This document shows, one piece after another, positions 1 to 9,988 of a DNA stretch of 64,000 bases. Source of the DNA: Bartonella sp. B1099 (GTDB taxonomy: Bacteria > Pseudomonadota > Alphaproteobacteria > Rhizobiales > Rhizobiaceae); contig NZ_CALYLN010000001.1 in the NCBI RefSeq assembly GCF_944801835.1, positions 1,148,001 to 1,212,000 of the forward strand, in the 5' to 3' direction. The translations under genes and the position numbers were made by a program. The stretch's first letter is position 1. Each line of letters starts with the position of its first letter. A model generated the notes under the pieces. It made no database searches, had not been told where the DNA came from, and was given only the letters and a program-made list of their open reading frames with translations.

Positions 1-210
1 AAAAGTAAAATTAACGATTTGTTGTGTGTATGATGGGTCTGTGAGGATTTCTTCATAGCCTGTGATAGCGGTATTAAAACATACTTCAGCTTCAGCAATA
101 CCTGTCGCACCTGCTCCTTTGCCTTCAATGACAGTTCCATCAGCAAGAACTAAGAGGGCTGTAGGTTTGCTAACACTCCAAGGGCTGCTCGATGAAATTG
201 TTTGTATCAT
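1..210 (-). CDS. carA: Carbamoyl-phosphate synthase small subunit, N-terminal 70 residues (truncated by window edge)
   Basis: The small subunit of carbamoyl-phosphate synthase supplies glutamine-derived ammonia to CarB for pyrimidine and arginine synthesis. The reverse strand from an ATG at 208-210 reads 70 codons to the window edge without a stop. It contains the characteristic CarA N-terminal pattern: [14 protein letters not shown] at about residues 20-32, then [20 protein letters not shown]. The glutamine amidotransferase half lies outside the window. It is divergent from the YqeY-type gene at 470, a neighbourhood commonly seen in Hyphomicrobiales. Identification rests on the N-terminal domain only, but the motif is distinctive. 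Confidence 0.9.
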   Translation of the reverse strand, partial: MIQTISSSSPWSVSKPTALLVLADGTVIEGKGAGATGIAEAEVCFNTAITGYEEILTDPSYTQQIVNFTF

Positions 211-469
211 AGTGTGTATCCACAATTTATTTTCTGAAAGGTATAATGATTAACTTTACACAAAAATTATACCTCTAACAGATGCTGTGTCTATTATTCT
301 AGCCATGTTTTGCTTAAAGCAGAGAGTATAAGGACATTCCATGAAGAGGTAAAGTCTTGTTTTTATCTTTTCTAAAATCGAGTTCTCAATTATTTTTTTA
401 TCTTCCATTGCAAGATGGATAAAGATTGGTTAAAAAGCATTTTCCGTTTGAACAAAATTGGATAAATTT

Positions 470-922
470 ATGTTGCGTGACCAGATTGATGGGGCTCTTA
501 AGGCTGCTTTGAAAGCGCAGGATAGTGCGCGTCTTGCTACACTTCGTTTAATGAATGCTGCGGTTAGGGATCGTGATATTCTTTATTATGATGAAGGGAA
601 GCTAGAAGTCGATGATCAGCAGATACAGTCTGTTTTTACGAAAATGCTTCAACAGCGTGAAGCGTTAATGCGTGTGTATAAAGAGTCTGGTTGCTTGGAG
701 TTAGCAGAGAAAGAACAAGCCGAAATAGAAGTTATTCGTGAATTTCTTCCCTATCAGCTTAAAGAGATGGAAGTAGAACAGGTTATTTGTGAAGCTTTGG
801 CACAAACGAAAGCTAAAAAATTACGTGATATCGGTAAGGTGATGGCGTGGCTTAAGGAACGCTACGCAGGACAAATGAATTTTTCTAAAGTGTGCAATAG
901 TCTTCGTAAAAAATTGCAATAG
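470..922 (+). CDS. GatB/YqeY domain protein
   Basis: This is a 150-residue soluble protein of the YqeY family, which resembles the tRNA-binding tail domain of the GatB amidotransferase subunit. Its exact role is not settled; a link to tRNA-dependent amidation is only inferred from that similarity. Visible family features are the start MLRDQIDGALKAALKAQD, the segment ARLATLRLMNAAVRDRDI, and the end region IGKVMAWLKERYAGQMNF. I chose the ATG at 470 because it gives the usual family start and length; a TTG four codons earlier (458) is the alternative. In related genomes this gene usually lies between carA and dnaG. Here five minus-strand genes and long gaps separate it from dnaG. Confidence 0.9.
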   Translation: MLRDQIDGALKAALKAQDSARLATLRLMNAAVRDRDILYYDEGKLEVDDQQIQSVFTKMLQQREALMRVYKESGCLELAEKEQAEIEVIREFLPYQLKEMEVEQVICEALAQTKAKKLRDIGKVMAWLKERYAGQMNFSKVCNSLRKKLQ

Positions 923-1522
923 ATCTTATCAACTTAAAGGAATTGGAAAGTAATTTTTATTATGCAAGGCCTTTGTCTGTCAGTAGAATATTGGTCAACG
1001 GTATTATCTTACACATAAAACTCTTATAAAAAAATATTTCTTTGGAATGAACAAACCTGTTTTTTGGGATTCAGCGAGCAATAAAATATTTTTTCTGTCT
1101 CATGTTTTGTTGTTCTTGAAAGCTGTTACATCATTACAAAACAAAAAGATTATAGTTTTTTTACTTTTAAAAGGATTTATTGTTGTCTTTTTTGACGATT
1201 TAAAGCGTTTCTTTGATAAAGAGTTGTTGTTATTTTCCAAGAGTGGTGATTATTTGGCAAGAAGTTTAAATTGCAGATGGTTTTATCAATATGGTGCGGA
1301 TCTGCTTAAGTCAGGCGTTGGTTTTCGCGATTGTGATAAGGAAGGCAGAACTTTAAAACGCTTTTTTGTGGGGGGACATTTTTAAGCTGAGATCAAAGAA
1401 ATGTTTCGAACAGAAGGCTTTGTTTGTAATTTGTTTTGAGACGATTTTGAAAATTATTTTCTCATATACCCCTTTAAAGCTATGTAAAATCCATACATTA
1501 TGCAGAATAAAATGAGTATCCT
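923..1522. other. Intergenic region without a supported gene
   Basis: About 600 AT-rich bases lie between the YqeY gene and the convergent UbiC-like gene. One open frame on the plus strand (1047-1385) has no convincing ribosome binding site, and its product is phenylalanine-rich with no family resemblance. I see no clear terminator hairpin, repeat or RNA gene. Confidence 0.6.
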
Positions 1523-2044
1523 CTATTTATGGGTATACAGTGGTGAGTCTGTTAAAAACAGCTCAGTGAGCAACAATGGCTCACCCGTTAGCCGTAAACG
1601 GGAACGGCGTGCCCATAACGCACCTTGTTGGCCAATATGAATGTAATCGCGGGTTAGTTTGTCACTGTTAAACAAATAGAGACCTAAGGGGATTGTTCCT
1701 AAATGCATCAAGGCTTGATTGTGGTGAAGGGTTTCTTGTGGAATGACAGTGCGTCCAAGGAGCCAAGGTTTATTATCGCCCATCAATATGACTTCTCGTA
1801 GCCAATAACGTGCACTTTTGGGGAGATGTTCTGCTTCTTCCTTTAATTTATCGCGTGTAATAAAACATTCGCGTTGTTGTTGAACTTGGAAACAGGTGCA
1901 ATATTTTTTTAATCGAAGCGTCATCGAGCCCGATTCCATGAGCCAATCCCGTATGTTTTCTGGTATGGGAGGCTTTTGATCAAAGAGCCACTTCAGAGGT
2001 GGTAAGATGGAATCTTCAAGATCAGACATCGTTTTACTCCACAT
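1523..2044 (-). CDS. ubiC: Chorismate--pyruvate lyase (UbiC-like)
   Basis: UbiC removes pyruvate from chorismate to give 4-hydroxybenzoate, the first committed step of ubiquinone synthesis, in the cytosol. The 173-residue product has the family layout: [11 protein letters not shown] near residues 38-48, [22 protein letters not shown] at 81-102, [11 protein letters not shown] at 115-125 and [11 protein letters not shown] at 154-164. R83 in the WLREV block and E161 in the LLTELFL block fit the catalytic Arg and the conserved Glu of Escherichia coli UbiC. The gene stands alone on the minus strand with no ubiA beside it. ATG at 2042-2044 is the first start; a second Met follows at residue 6. Confidence 0.85.
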   Translation of the reverse strand: MWSKTMSDLEDSILPPLKWLFDQKPPIPENIRDWLMESGSMTLRLKKYCTCFQVQQQRECFITRDKLKEEAEHLPKSARYWLREVILMGDNKPWLLGRTVIPQETLHHNQALMHLGTIPLGLYLFNSDKLTRDYIHIGQQGALWARRSRLRLTGEPLLLTELFLTDSPLYTHK

Positions 2045-3102
2045 CTAAAATCCTATTCCATATGTTATGCTGAGTGCGCTAAAGAGATGATTTTATGTCG
2101 TACAGGCGTATAAAAGCAGCAAAATTTTAACAGAAAAATATCAAAGGGAACACCGAAAGAAAAGATCTTTAAAAGAAGATATGTAGACAATAGATTATAG
2201 AGTTTTTTGATAACACAAGGGGAATGAGTAGATATTTCGTGTTTTAGCATTCGTTTGTAACGCTTAGGAAAAAGGGGGAAAGGATTCATCTATATAAGAC
2301 GATATAAAGAGGAAATTTTAAAAGGAGCAAAACCCTTATATTATAGTTTTAAAAGTGGGATACTCAGAGCTTTTGAATTAAGGTGGAAAGGTGATCGTAT
2401 TTTTTATAATACAGGGAGCATTAATTAGATAGATTTTAAGTTATAGTAATAAGTATTAATATGTTTTCACTGTTATAAATTAATGTAAAAGAATATATCA
2501 TCATTTAAATTTTTATATTCAATACTTTTGATCCTTTTAATTGATAAATAATAAAAAATACTGAAAAGAAAAAGAAAGATATCAACTTTATCGCGTTTAT
2601 TTTTTTATTTTTCATACTAGAAAAATTATTTTTATCATTTTGCGCTTACTTCCTATCTTTATCTTTTAAGAATGCAAAAGAGCTCTTCAGTTTTTTTAGT
2701 AAAAATGGCCTTACTGATGAAGTGTATAGGCGTTAAATATTATGCGGTAGGATCTTTAATCATTATTATTATTATTGGTTTTTGTAACCTTGTAGATTAC
2801 GATGATTGTGTGATGAGCTGGATTTGCGCGTTTGGTGCAAAAACACGGTACAAAAATAAGTTCGTATTTCATTAAAATAATGCATATACCCTTCCTGATA
2901 TGCGTAGGCTTATATAGATATGGAAGGGCGCATTATAAAAGTTTTTGTTGTTTTTTTAGATGTATGATGGTGTATGCCAGAAATCGTAACTTAAGCATTT
3001 CACCATCATACCCAAAATGATATCAACGCATTACGGGGAAATATTTCAAAATATTCCAATTGTTTTACTGAATACCAAAAGGTGTTTGAATAAATAAATG
3101 CT
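2045..3102. other. AT-rich non-coding stretch
   Basis: About 1.06 kb with no gene I can support. Short open frames occur on both strands (2065-2289 minus, 2672-3020 plus), but they lack ribosome binding sites, and one simply crosses a run of ATT triplets near 2763-2776. The composition is typical of degraded intergenic DNA in a reducing genome. Confidence 0.6.
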
Positions 3103-3354
3103 CTATGATCGAATTTTTCGTCCTATCCATATAAGAATACAGGCTCCTATAAAACCTGAAATAAGATAACCGAGCCAACCAGCAAAACTTACGCCTAAAA
3201 GACTAAAAAGAAAGCTTGCTAAGGCAGCGCCAATAATCCCTAAGATAATATTTAACAATATTCCTGTTTGGCTTTTCATAATATACTGTGCAGCCCACCC
3301 AGCAACTCCGCCGATAATAATAGCTGCAATCCAACCGAGGTTTGCATTTTCCAT
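3103..3354 (-). CDS. GlsB/YeaQ/YmgE-family small membrane protein
   Basis: This is an 83-residue inner-membrane protein of the transglycosylase-associated (GlsB/YeaQ/YmgE) family, often linked to stress response but without a defined reaction. It has three glycine-rich hydrophobic segments: about residues 7-23 (WIAAIIIGGVAGWAAQYIM), 32-54 and 58-76, then a basic end GRKIRS. I chose the ATG at 3352-3354 because AAAGGAG sits six bases upstream of it; an in-frame ATG at 3373-3375 would add seven residues but lacks that spacing. It stands alone, with long AT-rich gaps on both sides. Confidence 0.88.
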   Translation of the reverse strand: MENANLGWIAAIIIGGVAGWAAQYIMKSQTGILLNIILGIIGAALASFLFSLLGVSFAGWLGYLISGFIGACILIWIGRKIRS

Positions 3355-4556
3355 GATACTCTCCTTTGCCTGCATTTAGATTGTAACTAGAGTAAACTTT
3401 GTAAAGATCAAGGTTTATTCCCTTTTTACCCAGTGGAAAGGATATTTTTGTTAGAGATTTTACTTATTAATTTCCTGTATATTAAAACAATATTGCTATT
3501 TATATCAGTATAATATCTAATTATTATAAATATATATAACAAATTTTAATTTTAAAAGAAAATATTTATAAAAATATTTTAATAATACATAAAGTGTATT
3601 TATCACTTTTTTTTAAAACTATTGTTTTCTACAAAGTTTTTAAAAAATAATTGACATTAAAACAATAAGATAAATGGATATTTAAAGATTTGGCGCTTGC
3701 AAATTAATATCAACATTGTTTGAAATGAGATTAAAACTGTTTTGTTAATGCGTTATAAAATGCTGTATAAATTCAATCTCTACAAATATTGATATAAATG
3801 TTTATGGACATAAACGTTGCAATTAGGGAGCATTTTGCATTTCTTATCGGATATTTCTTTATTTTGCTACTCCTGTGAGGTGGTCGCTTTTTTACAAGGT
3901 GAATTTAGGCTGGTACGATCATACTTTCTGCCATCTCCTTATAGAGACCTCTCTCAAGCCCTATTTTATGATTTTTATGATGATGTCTGTGAAGGGAGGA
4001 ATTTATTAAGCGCCCTCATCCTTGGGCTTCATAAAAGAGCAAGTCGATAGCATCACACACTTGCTCCGAATGTTGCGACAGTTCTTGGTTCTTAAGATAG
4101 TTCATAAGAGGTGTTTTAAGTTTTTTTTGTATCATCTTATTCCATACGGAATTATCCACATTTTAATGTATAAGTGAATGGTTTTGATTGATTTAACAAG
4201 GAACGGCTTTGGAATGAGAAAATCTTACAATATCTTTGGGGCTTATTCAATATAAATGAGTAAATTATCATTATAAATCAATCTATTGCTTTATATGAAA
4301 TACAGTTTTTGCTTTAAGAGGGCGAGACATTCTTTGTTCAAGAGTTTTATTCTACATGGGGTATGGGGCAAACCGCTTAAGTGCAAGCAAATAATTTTGA
4401 GAAATTCATTATGAATAGATTAACAATAAAAGAAATTTACTCTATTGAAGAGAGCTCATTTAAAAGTTATTAAATCAATATGTTAAGCAAGATATTTGAA
4501 GGTTCAAAATTGAATAATTGATGGGATGTGTTTCTTGTTTGATTTATTTTATAAGT
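3355..4556. other. AT-rich non-coding stretch with a degenerate dispersed repeat
   Basis: About 1.2 kb without a supported gene. The plus frame at 3817-4050 has no ribosome binding site and no family resemblance. The right part holds two segments that recur elsewhere in the window: 4405-4450 resembles 20824-20869 (about 37 of 46 bases alike by eye), and 4254-4288 resembles 24379-24411. They may be decayed copies of an old intergenic repeat. Confidence 0.5.
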
Positions 4557-6248
4557 TTAAGATTTTTCTATCTGTTCTTCAGCAGGATTGCGTAGGCGCG
4601 AACTTTGAAGAAGCCCTTGTTCTTCTAAAATAGGGTAGATCATTGAGGTCAACAGAGAGTTAATTTGTTTAAGGTCACGGACAGTATCAAGGTGAAGACT
4701 GGATGATTCTACATTTTTGAGATCTCCCTCCCGCAAGCGTTTAAAATGTTTTAAACTCATCTCTTTTTCTAAGTTTCGTAGTTGATCTTTTTTTTGCACC
4801 AAGAGATGGGCCGTGTGGGTGTCACGGGAGACGAGAACATTAAATGCGATATGCGCGTTGGCTAGCACAATGGCATGGAAACGAAGGAGATCATCCCAAC
4901 CTTCATTGCTGAACTTGAGACTTTTTTGTTGTTTCTTTTTTACCAGCATTAGCATATTGTGAATAATGATATCGCCTGCTTGGTCTAATTTTATACAGGC
5001 GCCTAGAAGCTCTTGTGTTTTAAGAGCTTCTTCATCCGATAATTTTTGTCCCGCTAATCGCGCAAGATAAAGTTTGATGGCGATATGTTTTTTGTCCAAT
5101 ATGGTATTTAGTTGATTGAGCTCAGCAATAATATTGGGATTTGGCTCTTCATAAAGTCCCATGATTTTTTCTAGCATGATGTCGACAAGATCACAAATAT
5201 GAATAACTTCACGCATGACATTCGAGAGCGCTAGAGCTGGGCGTTCAAGAACGCTATCATCAAGAGCTGTTTGATCCGATAAATTGAGCGTTTTATCGGC
5301 GTGCGTTTTTTTTGTACTCATATAAACGATTTGAGTGGTCAATTTTAAAACCCATTTTGAAAGCGGTATTCCAGCGAGGAGAATGAAAACATTAAAAATG
5401 ATATGGGCGTTGATTACTTGAGTAGGGGCGTCATTGCCAAGCCATGTGATGGGTGGTTGAAAAAACAGAAATAAGATCAGCACAAGGATTGAACCGGCTC
5501 CACGCATGAGTAAATTTCCCAAGGGAACAAGGCGGGTATTGGGAGAAGCGTTGCGTGTTAAAAGCGGTGCTATAAGAGAAGAGCCAAAGTTGACACCAAG
5601 AACCATGATAACGCAAAGTTGTGTATGGATAAGGTCGTAGTTGGCAAAATTAATCAGCAAAATGATTCCTGCAATGGATGAATGTAAGAGATAGGTTAAA
5701 GCCGCAGCCAACAAAAAAGTTGAAACAGGATCGGTTGAAAGGTAACGAATGATACTCGGCAAAATTTCACTATCCCGCAAAGGTTCTGTCGCTGTACTAA
5801 TCATTTGTAAAGATAAAATCAAAAGACCAATACCGATAACAATACGTCCTATTTGGCGCCACTCACGTTTTTGTGTTGTCATAAAGATACAAGTGCCAAT
5901 TAAAAGACAAAGGGGTACAACAAGTGTGAGATCGTAGGTGAGAATCTTAACAACGAGTGCTGATCCTAATTCTCCTCCACGTACAGCCATAAGTCCCGCT
6001 ACGCCAGAGACAAAACCAGATTCAACAAAAGAACCAACGAGGAGCGTTATGGCTGTAGAACTCTGTAAGATCATTGCTGTAAAAAGTCCAAAACTTACAG
6101 CAAACAATGGTTTTGAAATGACGTGGCGCAGGTTATATTTAAGTCTGTCACCATAGGCGCGTTCAATTCCTGTGCGCACCATGCGTGTCGCCCAGAGAAG
6201 TAAAGAAACAGCGCCAGCAAGATGGAGGAGTACCAATGAGCCATTCAT
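4557..6248 (-). CDS. Na/Pi-cotransporter II-related protein with PhoU-like tail
   Basis: This 563-residue inner-membrane protein resembles the bacterial Na+/phosphate cotransporter II family (YjbB/NptA-like). The N-terminal half, to about residue 310, is a set of hydrophobic segments with two family motifs: AMILQSSTAITLL near residue 58 and a related second copy near LLHSSIAGIILL around 187. The second copy has HSS where QSS is usual. From about residue 340 it is hydrophilic and helical with PhoU-like character (VMREVIHICDLVDIMLEKIM, then a second helical repeat). Such proteins move phosphate across the membrane; transport direction and substrate here are inferred. ATG at 6246-6248. The mechanosensitive channel gene lies upstream on the same strand, 70 bases away. 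Confidence 0.85.
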   Translation of the reverse strand: MNGSLVLLHLAGAVSLLLWATRMVRTGIERAYGDRLKYNLRHVISKPLFAVSFGLFTAMILQSSTAITLLVGSFVESGFVSGVAGLMAVRGGELGSALVVKILTYDLTLVVPLCLLIGTCIFMTTQKREWRQIGRIVIGIGLLILSLQMISTATEPLRDSEILPSIIRYLSTDPVSTFLLAAALTYLLHSSIAGIILLINFANYDLIHTQLCVIMVLGVNFGSSLIAPLLTRNASPNTRLVPLGNLLMRGAGSILVLILFLFFQPPITWLGNDAPTQVINAHIIFNVFILLAGIPLSKWVLKLTTQIVYMSTKKTHADKTLNLSDQTALDDSVLERPALALSNVMREVIHICDLVDIMLEKIMGLYEEPNPNIIAELNQLNTILDKKHIAIKLYLARLAGQKLSDEEALKTQELLGACIKLDQAGDIIIHNMLMLVKKKQQKSLKFSNEGWDDLLRFHAIVLANAHIAFNVLVSRDTHTAHLLVQKKDQLRNLEKEMSLKHFKRLREGDLKNVESSSLHLDTVRDLKQINSLLTSMIYPILEEQGLLQSSRLRNPAEEQIEKS

Positions 6249-6318
6249 GATACTTTTTCTTTCTCTTTTGTTTATGAATAGGGTTAACTCAAAATTGATA
6301 ACTTGAAGTTTATTGTTT

Positions 6319-7530
6319 TTACTTTGCTTTTAATATTTGATTAAAATCAGAACCGCTTGGATTTTGAAAAACCTTTAGACCAAAACAGTGAAGAATGGAA
6401 TAAAGATGGTCGAAAATATCACCTTGAATTTGTTCGTAGTCTAGCCAAACGGTGGTGTTCGTAAAGCAATAGATTTCCAAGGGTAAACCATTTTCTGTAG
6501 GGGGCAATTGTCGGGCCATAAAGGTCATATTGGGGTTGATGTTGAGATGCTGTTGTAGATAAGCAAAAACATAAGCACGAAAAGTTCCAATGTTGGTTAA
6601 ACGGCGCGTATTGGCTACAACATCATGATTTTTATCCAATTGAGCGTTCCATTGATCAATTTCTGCTCTTTTTTGCGTGAAATAATTTTCTAATAAATTA
6701 AATCGGGAAAGATATTTTTGTTCTTCTTCTGTGAGAAAATGGATACTGGATTGATCAATAAAAAGGGAGCGTTTGATGCGTCTGCCACCTGATTCTTGCA
6801 TTCCACGCCAATTCTTAAAAGGGTCGGTCACAAGTTTGCGGATCGGAACTGAGGTGATGGTGTTGTCGAAATTTTGAACTTTAACAGTATGAAGGGCAAT
6901 TTCAATAACATCACCATCAGCACCCAGATTGGGAATTTCAATCCAATCACCAACACGAACCATATCGGTGGATGAAATTTGAATACCGGCAACAAGAGAA
7001 AGAAGTGTATCTTGAAAAATTAACATGAGAACCGCGGCCATTGCACCAAGACCGGAGAAAAGAATAAGAGGGGAACGATCAATTAAGATGGCGACCATTA
7101 AAACGGCGGCAATAGCAAAAAGTGCAATTTTAGCAATTTGAATATAACCTTTTATCGGTTTTAGTCGTGCTGTTGGTCGTTGTTCGTAAAGGATATTAAT
7201 GATATTGAGACAGGCAGAAATTGTTAGAACAACAAAAAAGATAATGAAGGCGTTGGCAACATTATTGATGACAGTGCTGAATGCATCGGGCAATGTTGGT
7301 ATAAAATTAACACCGACTGAAAGAATAAAAGCTGAAATGATATTTGCTAGGTATTGAATAGCATTTTTAATATCGGTTGTTGTATTCTTGGGGAGGAGAG
7401 AAGAAAGCTTTTTTGCTCCGTGAATAAGTAATTTTCGTCCTACAAAGTTGATTAAAAGGGCAAATATAGTAAGAATAACAAGCCAAGAAATAGCTTCTAA
7501 CCACGGATATTGAACAATAAATTCGATCAC
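6319..7530 (-). CDS. ybdG: Mechanosensitive channel of the MscS superfamily, YbdG-type
   Basis: This 403-residue membrane protein belongs to the YbdG branch of small mechanosensitive channels, which open under membrane tension during osmotic downshock. About five hydrophobic segments occupy residues 10-180. The pore-lining helix and beta domain follow: FSGLGAMAAVLMLIFQDTLL at about 158-177, then VRVGDWIEIPNLGADGDVIEI and VQNFDNTITSVPIRKLVTDPFKNW. The GMQESGGRRIKRSL block after it is typical of YbdG rather than MscS itself. The start is GTG at 7528-7530, preceded by GGAGAG at a fitting distance. It is divergent from dnaG and 70 bases upstream of the Na/Pi-like gene, so the two may be co-transcribed. 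Confidence 0.88.
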   Translation of the reverse strand: MIEFIVQYPWLEAISWLVILTIFALLINFVGRKLLIHGAKKLSSLLPKNTTTDIKNAIQYLANIISAFILSVGVNFIPTLPDAFSTVINNVANAFIIFFVVLTISACLNIINILYEQRPTARLKPIKGYIQIAKIALFAIAAVLMVAILIDRSPLILFSGLGAMAAVLMLIFQDTLLSLVAGIQISSTDMVRVGDWIEIPNLGADGDVIEIALHTVKVQNFDNTITSVPIRKLVTDPFKNWRGMQESGGRRIKRSLFIDQSSIHFLTEEEQKYLSRFNLLENYFTQKRAEIDQWNAQLDKNHDVVANTRRLTNIGTFRAYVFAYLQQHLNINPNMTFMARQLPPTENGLPLEIYCFTNTTVWLDYEQIQGDIFDHLYSILHCFGLKVFQNPSGSDFNQILKAK

Positions 7531-7666
7531 TTTTTTTACTCTCCATTTCTAAAATTATAGGCTCTCAAGAGATTAAAATTTTACAACTGCTTAAGAGGAA
7601 GTCTTGGAATTATGCTCTAAAGTCGTTAAATATGCAAAAAAGAATTTTTAAACTCTGTGAGAGATA

Positions 7667-9604
7667 ATGCGTTTTCCGCCTGATTTCCTTAATGAACTAC
7701 GTAGCAGACTCCCAATTTCAACAGTGATTGGTCAACGGGTAGACTTTGATCCTCGAAAAAGTAAGCCTTCACGGGGAGATTTTTGGTGTTGTTGTCCATT
7801 TCATGGTGAGAAAACGCCCAGTTTTCATTGTGATGATCATAAAGGGCGTTATTATTGTTTTGGTTGTGGGGTCAGCGGAGATATTTTTACCTTCCTGTGC
7901 GAGCTTGATGGATTGCATTTTTCAGAAAGTGTCGAGCGTTTGGCTGATTTTGCAGGAATGAAACTCCCTATTTTGGATCCACAAAGTCATCAACGTCAAA
8001 TGGAAAAAGCTGACCTTTATGACGTGATGAAAATTGCGACAGATTTTTTTCAATATCATTTACGTGATCAAGAAGGTGTGCAGGCACGTCGTTATCTGGA
8101 GGAACGTGGTGTTCCGCAAAAGCTTATAGAGCGTTTTAAAATTGGTTTTGCACCGGTAAGGCGTACAGCTTTGAAAGAAGCTTTAAGAGCGCGGGGTATC
8201 TCAATAAAGCAAATGGAAGAATGTGGACTTCTCACAGTTCATGAGGAGAGTGGGGATTCTTATGACCGATTTAGAAATCGCATTATGTTTCCTATCGAAG
8301 ATTTGCGCGGACGTGTGGTGGCTTTTGGAGGGCGTGCGTTAGAGAAAGAGACACGCGCAAAATATCTCAACAGCCCTGAAACAGTGCTCTTTCATAAAGG
8401 CAATATACTTTACAATGCGGCAGCAGCGCGCAAAAATAGTCGCTTTGTTGGCGATGAAAAAATTCATTCACTTCTGGTTGTCGAGGGGTATATGGATGTC
8501 ATTGCATTGACTAAAGCCGGTTTTGAAGGAGTCGTAGCGCCCTTAGGGACTGCATTAACGGAAGCGCAAATTGAGCTTTTATGGCAGATGGGCAAGGAGC
8601 CTATTTTGTGTTTTGATGGTGATGATGCTGGTTTAAAGGCTGCTTTTCGCGTTGCTGATCGGGTATTGCCTCTTTTAAAGGTTGGGGTTTGTGTCCGCTT
8701 TGTTTTGTTGCCACAAGGAAAAGATCCTGATGAAATTGTTTGTGCTGGTGGTGCGCCCCTTTTTTCTTCTTTTTTGCAAAAAGCCATTCCTTTGATTGAG
8801 CTTTTATGGTGGCGGGCTACCTATGGAAAGAATTTTGAAACCCCAGAGACACGAGCGGCGCTTGAAAAACAACTCAAACAACAAATTTTTACGATTAAGG
8901 ATGAAGATGTCCGTCGTTATTATTTGCAAGATATAAAACAACGCCTTTTTGATTTTTTTCGTCCCTCTTTTTCAAAAAAGAAAGGAAGAGGGCGCTATGA
9001 ACAGACTTCACTCAATAGGATCTTTAAAGATCAATCCTTTTCTCTGTTAGAAAATTCTGAAATAGTACGAAATTCTTCGCAGGCTATTCCTTTACGTGAA
9101 GCTGTGATTTTACTCACTTTAGCTTACTATCCTGAGTTATGGCATGAAAATTTTGAAATTCTCTCTGAGTTAGAATTAAAAAATACACAATTAATGTATT
9201 TTCACCAAACGATGTTGGACATTCTCGGCAATCAGCCGCTTCATGATAAAGAAACGATGGTTGCGTTCTTAGAAAAAAGAGGGCAAAAGACTTTATTAGA
9301 GCGTATGAAACATCTTGTGCAGAATATTGGTATGCGTATTATCTTTGCTGGAGCTCCTATAGAAGATGCACGTGCTATATTAAAACAAGCTGTCTACTTG
9401 CATCTTCAGGAACACCACCTACATAAGAGGTTACAGGATATTGAAGAGCAACTTGTAGAAAATCCTAAGAGTGAGGTTTTTGATCTGCTTCGGGAGATAA
9501 AAAGTGAACTGGAGCAGATGCAGGCAACAGAAGCGTTAATTGAAGGGTTTGGAAGTTGGTTGGATGAAAAAATAGACGGGAACATACAAGATACGATAAA
9601 ATGA
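7667..9604 (+). CDS. dnaG: DNA primase DnaG
   Basis: DnaG makes the RNA primers for replication on the lagging strand and works with the DnaB helicase. The 645-residue protein shows the CHC2 zinc-binding domain (C43, H46, C64 and C67 in CPFHGEKTPSF and YYCFGCGVSGD). The RNA polymerase core follows, with FPIEDLRGRVVAFGGR near 208-223. The TOPRIM domain has VVEGYMDV (E273) and FDGDDAG (D317/D319/D320). The C-terminal third is the less conserved helicase-interaction region. ATG at 7667 is preceded by GAGAG. rpoD follows 385 bases downstream, the usual primase-sigma factor pairing. A perfect 7-bp inverted repeat begins at the stop codon (9603-9625). Confidence 0.98.
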   Translation: MRFPPDFLNELRSRLPISTVIGQRVDFDPRKSKPSRGDFWCCCPFHGEKTPSFHCDDHKGRYYCFGCGVSGDIFTFLCELDGLHFSESVERLADFAGMKLPILDPQSHQRQMEKADLYDVMKIATDFFQYHLRDQEGVQARRYLEERGVPQKLIERFKIGFAPVRRTALKEALRARGISIKQMEECGLLTVHEESGDSYDRFRNRIMFPIEDLRGRVVAFGGRALEKETRAKYLNSPETVLFHKGNILYNAAAARKNSRFVGDEKIHSLLVVEGYMDVIALTKAGFEGVVAPLGTALTEAQIELLWQMGKEPILCFDGDDAGLKAAFRVADRVLPLLKVGVCVRFVLLPQGKDPDEIVCAGGAPLFSSFLQKAIPLIELLWWRATYGKNFETPETRAALEKQLKQQIFTIKDEDVRRYYLQDIKQRLFDFFRPSFSKKKGRGRYEQTSLNRIFKDQSFSLLENSEIVRNSSQAIPLREAVILLTLAYYPELWHENFEILSELELKNTQLMYFHQTMLDILGNQPLHDKETMVAFLEKRGQKTLLERMKHLVQNIGMRIIFAGAPIEDARAILKQAVYLHLQEHHLHKRLQDIEEQLVENPKSEVFDLLREIKSELEQMQATEALIEGFGSWLDEKIDGNIQDTIK

Positions 9605-9625
9605 TTCGCTTTTTTAATGCGAATC
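9603..9625 (+). other. Hairpin at the 3' end of dnaG
   Basis: GATTCGC (9603-9609) and GCGAATC (9619-9625) form a perfect 7-bp stem with a 9-base T-rich loop that begins inside the dnaG stop codon. No T-tract follows, so it is not a classic terminator. It may affect mRNA stability or processing between dnaG and rpoD. Confidence 0.45.
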
Positions 9626-9713
9626 AGTCACTTAAATTTTAGATGAGGAAGTGTATGTGGAGTAACATTTTCATAAAGATGACAATTAAATTTTAGAATA
9701 AATTTTAGGAAAA

Positions 9714-9804
9714 GCGGGAAATTGGTTCTTACGATAGGGTACAGAGATTATCTCAGAAGGGCTGAGAGGTGTCGGGGAAACTTCTGGAGTTTTCCCGCGT
9801 TTTT
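9714..9804 (+). promoter_or_regulatory. Possible attenuator-like leader upstream of rpoD
   Basis: A hairpin CGGGGAAACT (9773-9782) with AGTTTTCCCG (9788-9797) is followed by a short T run (9800-9804), as in an intrinsic terminator. An upstream GCGGGAAA (9714-9721) can instead pair with TTTCCCGC (9791-9798), so the two pairings exclude each other. A third small stem, CTCAG/CTGAG (9752-9766), lies between. The arrangement lies 185 bases before the rpoD start. It resembles an attenuator in form; no known riboswitch or leader peptide is recognised. Confidence 0.4.
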
Positions 9805-9988
9805 GTCTGGATGGCAAGTTTATCTGGATATTAAGGCGTATACAAAATGTATTCTTTCCAATAGTAATCTCTTAAAAGGAAGTATATATGAGAAACTGTT
9901 GGTCGATTTAAGTGAGAACAAAAAGAGCTGGTCACATGAAGACTATGGTTACATGGAAGCTATGAAGTGATCGAGTGGAGTTTATGGT

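Noticed and set aside
1047-1385. Open frame of 112 codons on the plus strand
   Set aside because: No proper ribosome binding site, Phe-rich product and no family resemblance; the region looks intergenic.
2672-3020. Two overlapping short open frames
   Set aside because: They cross a run of ATT triplets, have no ribosome binding sites and no recognisable product.
3817-4050. Open frame of 77 codons starting with a non-ATG codon
   Set aside because: No ribosome binding site, no family resemblance and position in an AT-rich gap.
9722-9970. Open frame of 82 codons between dnaG and rpoD
   Set aside because: It runs through the hairpin region and has no family resemblance; the structured leader explains the GC content better.
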